DNA of 64,000 nucleotides, taken from the NCBI RefSeq assembly GCF_002575655.3, contig NC_053039.3, forward strand, positions 222,165,622 through 222,229,621, given 5' to 3'. The number at the start of each line of letters is the position of its first letter. The first letter of the stretch is position 1. The stretch comes from Aegilops tauschii subsp. strangulata. Its lineage: Eukaryota; Streptophyta; Magnoliopsida; Poales; Poaceae. The notes below the pieces were generated by a model that searched no databases, was not told the DNA's origin, and saw nothing but the letters and a program-made list of their open reading frames with translations. Below, piece after piece: positions 58,448 to 64,000 of this stretch. Both the position numbers and the translations under genes were made by a program.

Positions 58448-58804
58448 AATGGTACTGAATATATGAGAATGTCTACAAGCAAGTCGCCTGACTTTCGTCA
58501 TTTGGGTCAGTCGACCATTTCAGGCGGTTGGATGAAGATCCTACGTCTCCTAACCCTTCTTCTTCCTCGCCTCTTATTCTTCCCCTAAAGACCACCGCAC
58601 GAGCCGCCGGCCGAACCACCGGCCCCCGCACTCCCCTGAACCGCCCACCACCTCCAGTCTTCCGCCGCCCCCGGCTATCCCTCTACCTAACCCCACCCCC
58701 ACCCGCATCGAGTTTTGCCTCCGGCGAGGCCCCGCCATAGCCCGACGACAGCCCCCCACAACCATTGTCCCCACCCGAAACCCTAAGATAGATAATGGGG
58801 CAGC
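58448..58804. other. GC-rich stretch resembling a gene 5' region, unassigned
   Basis: From 58540 the plus strand is CT/CCG-rich with a Ser/Pro/Arg/Thr-rich frame (58528-58740) and a GAAACCCTAAG motif, like a plant 5' leader or first exon. No downstream exon was found. The copia solo LTR at 58805 splits it from similar GC-rich sequence at 60522. Confidence 0.3.
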
Positions 58805-60516
58805 TGTTGGGGATCGTAGCAGAAATTTAAAATTTTCTACGCATCACCAAGATCAATCTATTGAGTTTACTAGCAACGAGAGGGAAGGAGTGCATCTACA
58901 TACCCTTGTAGATCACGAGCGGAAGCGTTCAAGTGAACGGGGTTGATGGAGTCGTACTCGTCGTGATCCAAATCACCGATGACCGAGCGCCGAACGGACG
59001 GCACCTCCACGTTCAACACACGTACGGAGCAGCGAAGTCTCCTCCTTCTTGATCCAGCAAGGGGGAAGGAGAGGTTGATGGAGATCCAGCAGCACGACGG
59101 CGTGGTGGTGGAAGTAGCGGGGATCCCGGCAGGGCTTCGCCAAGCGCAAGCGGGAGGGAGAGGTGTCACGGGAGGGAGAGGGAGGCGCCAGGGGCTAGGG
59201 TACTGCTGCCCTCCCTCCCCCCACTATATATAGGCCCCCTGGGGGGGGGGCGGCCCTGGGGATCCCATCTACATGGGGGGGGGGCGGCGGCCAAGGGGGG
59301 GAACTTGCCCCCCAAGTCAGGTGGGGCGCCCCCACCCCCAGGGTTTCCAACCCTAGGCGCAGGGGGAGGCCCATGGGGGGTGCACCAGCCCACCAGGGGC
59401 TGGTTCCCCTCCCACTTCAGCCCATGGGGCCCTCCGGGATAGGTGGCCCCACCCGGTGGACCCCCAGGACCCTTCCGGTGGTCCCGGTACAATACCAATA
59501 ACCCCCAAAACTTTCCCGGTGGCCGAAACTGGGCTTCCTATATATAATTCTTCACCTCCGGACCATTCCGAAACACCTCGTGACGTTCGGGATCTCATCC
59601 GGGACTCCAAACAACTTTCAGATTTCCGCATACTAATATCTCTACAACCCTAGCGTCACCGAACCTTAAGTGTGTAGACCCTACGGGTTCGGGAGACATG
59701 CAGACATGACCGAGACGACTCTCCGGTCAATAACCAACAGCGGGATCTGGATACCCATGTTGGCTCCCACATGTTCCATGACGATCTCATCGGATGAACC
59801 ACGATGTCGAGGATTCAATCAATCCCGTATACAATTCCCTTTGTCAATCGGTACGTTACTTGCCCGAGATTCGATCGTCGGTATCCCAATACCTTGTTCA
59901 ATCTTGTTACCGGCAAGTCACTTTACTCGTACCGTAACGCATGATCCCGTGGCTAACTCCTTAGTCACATTGAGCTCATTATGATGATGCATTACCGAGT
60001 GGGCCCAGAGATACCTGTCCGTCATACGGAGTGACAAATCCCAGTCTCGATTCGTGCCAACCCAACAGACACTTTCGGAGATACCTGTAGTGCACCTTTA
60101 TAGCCAACCAGTTACGTTGTGACGTTTGGTACACCCAAAGCATTCCTACGGTATCCGGGAGTTGCACAATCTCATGGTCTAAGGAAATGATACTTGACAT
60201 TGGAAAAGCTCTAGCAAACGAACTACACGATCTTTGTGCTATGCTTAGGATTGGGTCTTGTCCATCACATCATTCTCCTAATGATGTGATCCCGTTATCA
60301 ATGACATCCAATGTCCATAGTCAGGAAACCATGACTATCTGTTGATCAACGAGCTAGTCAACTAGAGGCTTACTAGGGACACGTTGTGGTCTATGTATTC
60401 ACACATGTATTACGATTTCCGGATAACACAATTATAGTGAACAATAGACAATTATCATGAACAAGGAAATATAATAATAACCATTTTATTATTGCCTCTA
60501 GGGCATATTTCCAACA
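58805..60516 (-). mobile_element. copia solo LTR (Angela/WIS-like)
   Basis: Plus-strand ends are TGTTGGGGATCGTAGC and GGGCATATTTCCAACA. The reverse complement starts TGTTGGAAATATGCCCTAG, the family start. GCAGC at 58800-58804 and 60517-60521 is a perfect TSD. 1712 bp with no internal region. A TATA-type box (CTATATATAGG reverse complement) lies near 59225. Confidence 0.93.
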
Positions 60517-60521
60517 GCAGC

Positions 60522-62220
60522 CCTCCGGCAAGCCCCTTCCTTCCCTCCGGTGAACTCCCAAAAATGGACTGACCCCAATTTGAAATTCAGTCGACTTTCA
60601 TTTAAGCTAATGTGGAATATAAAAGGGGAAAACCATAAGCATTGCGAGTATAGTGGTGTGTGTGACATGGCGGATCTAAAGGTGCAAACTGGACAAAGGC
60701 AACTTCGCAACCAATGTCTGGTTTCAACTAATAAGTAAGATTCTAAGTGATGGACAAGAAATCACAGTAAAGTAGTGGCAATCTATTTTCTTGCTGAGAT
60801 AAATAACTTGAGCAGATATGGAAGAGTACCACCTCTGGTGTGGTGCCGTGTAAGCATCTGCTGAGGCGTTGAGGGTGCTACAGTAGCGATGGCTGTCGGC
60901 GGCGTGGAAGAATATCTAGGAGGGCAGACGGTGGCGGCGAGGGAAATATCCCGGTGCGGTGGACGAGACAGTCGTACGAGCGACCTCGGCAAGGTGGACG
61001 ATGACGCGGATGAAGCGAGAGGACGCGATGCATGGATCCTGGTCTGAAGCCGTGGATGAGAGAGGTCGATCTCCTGTAGTGGACGACGGCGTCGAGGTAT
61101 CAGCTCCGGCATGGTGGAGGAGGACGGTGGTGGATGGGGTGGCGGACGGAGGAGACTCCAGTGGAGAGAGTGTTTTGGCGCCCACGGATTACGAATGGGG
61201 AAATGGAGGGAGAGTGGAAGGGGGGAACCATATCTTTAGGGTGCGCTTGTCTCAAATGCGAGGAAATTTACAAACTTAGCCCCCGTTTAAAATTTCCTAC
61301 ATCACAGCAATATTAGTTGGTTGGGGATAGGACGGTAATCTCGCATACACCGAATATTTGCTGACAGAGATTTCAGCCGATGAGAGTTTGTTTTGGTGCC
61401 CACCATTTATGAATTGGGGAGGGAGGTGAGAGGCGATTTCGGCCGAGGAGAAACTGTGTTTTGGCGCCCACCGTGTATGAATCCGGGGAGGTGAGAGACA
61501 AAGGCGGTTATGTCATGTTTGAGTGAAATTACAGGCCTACCCCTATGGAAACCTATATAAATCAAGCCGATAGGCTTTGCGTGTCAGGGATAGGCAGTAA
61601 TTTTCATCTCGCAGATTTTGGTTTCGGGCTGTTACTGCGAGTTTCCCCGCTTCATTCAAATTTTTGCAGAGAAAGAGTGCACGTTTACCGTGCAACTCAA
61701 TTCAAATCCAGTTTGTATTTCTTTGGGCAGGATCCATTTTGTATTCGAATACAAATCTATATACATCATTTTTTATATATACTTCCAAAAGTACAACACC
61801 CTTTATACACAAATATGGTTTACAAATGGCATGATCTCAGATTCATAAGGTTGGATCCATCTTAATTTGGATTTTCAAATATTTGAAACCACTTTATGTT
61901 GAAATCCAATTTATGCATTCCTCGCGAACTGTCTCCAATTAATGTGTGTTTCATGCGGTTTTTACTTCTCAAACACGTATAATGTGTTTGACACATGCAA
62001 CATATAGTGTAATCCCGTTTAGACATTAATTGCATATAAACCATGCATGTCTAATTAAAGAATCTATGGATCAGTAATATTGATAAACTATATAACATTA
62101 CACGTGTCCCCAAATTCAAATGAATATGCATGTTTGATAGACCAATTTTCGTTATGATATTATCGATGTCGTGATCTCTAGTTTAAATATTTGAATCCCC
62201 TTTAATCCAGATATTCATTT
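60522..62220. other. unassigned region with diverged tandem repeats
   Basis: The phrase GTTTTGG[CT]GCCCACC starts three diverged units, near 61170, 61390 and 61458. The first and third also share downstream text (GAAATT.ACA..CCTA.CCCC and GGATAGG.C.GTAAT). A TATA-like CCTATATAAATC is at about 61548. No frame with a recognisable domain is seen. From 61600 the sequence is AT-rich and plain. Confidence 0.4.
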
Positions 62221-62229
62221 CATATAGCT

Positions 62230-63990
62230 ATCACTCATGCTTATATATCTCTCTAGACCTATACGCCTTCATCGTCTCTCGGGTATCTCTCGTGCTACTT
62301 GTATGTCGACAATGATCTTTTATCTTCGTAACACACTGACGGTACTCTCTCCCTCGACCTTCACTCTATCTATCGCTAAGTATATCTCGCTCCCTGCTAT
62401 GTGTCTCTAACTATGATTGTCCCTGTGAAATCTCTTTCTCTCACACAAACACAAACTTCGTCTCCCGGGGTCTCATTTCTCTCTACTATTCCCCTGTGTG
62501 CCACTCGCACACCCCCTCTCACACAGAGATGTCTTGCGCTCCTTATGTATGAGAAGCTACGACTCTCCCTCTTAAATATATCTTTCTCACACACATACAC
62601 AAACTCTGTCTCCCAGGGTCTCATATCTCTCCACCATTCCCTTGTATGTCGCTCACACACACTCTCTCTCCCTAGAGATATCTCGCGTTCCCTAATATGT
62701 CTCTCTAGCTATAACTCTCCTTGTAAAATATCTTTCTCTCTCTCAAACACAATACTCTGTCTCTCGGGATCTCATTTCTCTTTGATATTTGTTTGTATGC
62801 GACTCACATGCACCCTCTCTCTATCTCTCTCACACCCACACACATAACTCAGCCTTCTGATCCACTCGACTCTTATCTCTAACACACACACTAGCTAGCC
62901 GATCTCCCTCTAGCTATCATCTTTACCTTTCTATTTATATGTTTCTCCATCAACCTTCTTTCTCGCCCTCACTCTTGCTTCCTATCACACACACTATATA
63001 TTGTTTCTCTCTACATGCAGTCATGCACCCTCTTTTTATCTTTCTCTCGCACACACACATAACTTCACCCCTCTGAACCACTCGGCGGTCATCTCTAACA
63101 CACAAACTAGCAGATGTCCCTCTAGCTAGCATGTCTATCTCTCTATCTATCTGCAGTTTCTCCGTCAACCTTTCTTTCTTGCACGCACTCTTGCTTCCTA
63201 TCACACACACTATATCTGTCTCTCTATACATGCATCTATAGGTTGATCTCTTTTGCACAATTGTTGTGTCTCGCTCTCTCTGCTCGCCATAGATACATGC
63301 TCCAGCCCACGCCACTATCTCTTAAAGACAAAAACACATGCTCAATTATCGGGCCTTCTTCCCTCCACTCTCAAATGCATGCATATTGTCATACCGATCC
63401 GTCTCTCCCATGTCGTTGATCTTATGACTTATGTCTTCTTTCTTTTATCTCGATCATGCGCGCGTGCGCACACACACATCCCACGTAGTTAATTACCCTC
63501 AGCCCTAACCCCACATCAAATCTTTCTCTTCTTGTGTGCACATGACTTCCGCCTGGATGGGTCTCTTCTCTAAAACACACACTCACACTTAACAATCTCC
63601 TTCTAGCTACCCCTCTCTCTCTCTCTCTCATTGTTCCCCTATATCCCTGAAACCAATAAGACTATCCCTTCGTTTAATTCCCGCCTACGTGCACCATCGA
63701 TATATAGTAGTCTTCCTCGGTGTCTCTCGAACAAACACGTTATCTCGATGTCGACTCCTCTCATGCGCACACGCCTTCTCTTCCCTCTTAATGGGCCTCT
63801 TCTCTCTCACACCCCCTCGTTCGTGGCCTCTACCATACACATCACCTCTCTACGATGAAGCCACACACACTTAAATTACTTTCGCCACCAAAGACTCCGC
63901 TTCACACACACACACACACACACACACTAAGACTCCATCTCACACACACACATGCTCTAGACGGAGCATTTGTTCCTACCACCCTTCGCC
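62230..63990. repeat. pyrimidine-rich tract with degenerate tandem repeats
   Basis: The plus strand is dominated by CTCT and CACA runs. A unit of about 140-155 bp recurs three times from 62390 (landmarks: ATCTCTTTCTCTCACA, CTCTGTCTC, GGTCTCAT). A unit of about 219 bp recurs twice, from 62825 and 63044 (CACATAACT, ACTAGC, TTGCTTCCTATCACACACAC). Includes (CT)n at 63610-63629 and (CA)n at 63903-63930. The frames it produces are low complexity and not genes. Confidence 0.65.
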
Positions 63991-64000
63991 CAACCTTACC

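Noticed and set aside
62401..63874. Several short frames rich in Ser, Leu and Thr on both strands
   Set aside because: Products of a low-complexity CT/CA tract.
1..64000. CRISPR arrays, bacterial operons, tRNA or rRNA genes
   Set aside because: No regular repeat-spacer pattern, no Shine-Dalgarno-led gene strings and no tRNA or rRNA sequence recognised; the content is plant nuclear DNA.

Overview
The window looks like nuclear DNA of a Triticeae grass (wheat, Aegilops or barley type). Most of it is nested class I and class II transposons with families and termini typical of those genomes: Angela/BARE-like copia LTRs, long-LTR gypsy elements, a CACTA element with a GGCCCGTTAA-type subterminal array, and Stowaway, Tourist and Mutator MITEs. 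The genes are eukaryotic, with introns, a TATA box and GC-rich first exons. No rRNA, tRNA, CRISPR or bacterial-style operon was seen. Family names are from recognition only; no database was searched. || Bases 1-9.8 kb are the gene-like part. The one confidently intact gene is a single-exon ROH1/BYPASS1-like (DUF793) gene at 4436-5662 on the minus strand, with a TATA box about 175 bp upstream. Around it lie small insertions with readable target-site duplications (TSDs): a Tourist MITE (758-1014, TSD TAA), a Mutator-type MITE (1492-1908, 9-bp TSD) and a 5'-truncated LINE tail (2768-2975, 15-bp TSD). From 7.4 to 9.4 kb, minus-strand exon pieces of apparently different genes sit together: an unidentified terminal exon, a bHLH-type ACT-like exon pair, and a frameshifted CCCH zinc-finger first exon. 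|| From 9.8 kb to the end almost everything is nested transposons. A LINE (about 9840-10846) is cut by a gypsy element on the minus strand (3' LTR 10847-12277, internal part to 14915). That element is cut by a CACTA element starting at 14916. The CACTA holds an Angela-like copia element (15171-37341, TSD GTCGT). The copia element holds a chimeric gypsy LTR block (17971-21658, TSD TGATC) and a non-autonomous gypsy element with 3.1-kb LTRs (22906-32707, TSD CCAGC). The CACTA resumes at 37347 with its subterminal repeats and an intron-containing minus-strand ORF. One intron of that ORF is split by a gypsy solo LTR (40363-56024, TSD CTATA), which is itself split by a complete Tekay/Del-like gypsy element with 4.06-kb LTRs (41510-55651, TSD GAAGG). 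|| Beyond 56 kb, CACTA-type exons continue to about 56.7 kb. They are followed by a 634-bp tandem duplication carrying a Stowaway MITE, a copia solo LTR (58805-60516, TSD GCAGC), diverged tandem repeats and a pyrimidine-rich tract to the window end. The second CACTA terminus was not found. All large retroelements carry disabling lesions. The most unusual items are an extra ORF upstream of gag in the Tekay-like element, its possible non-autonomous partner at 22906-32707, and the mixed gene-exon cluster at 7.4-9.4 kb.
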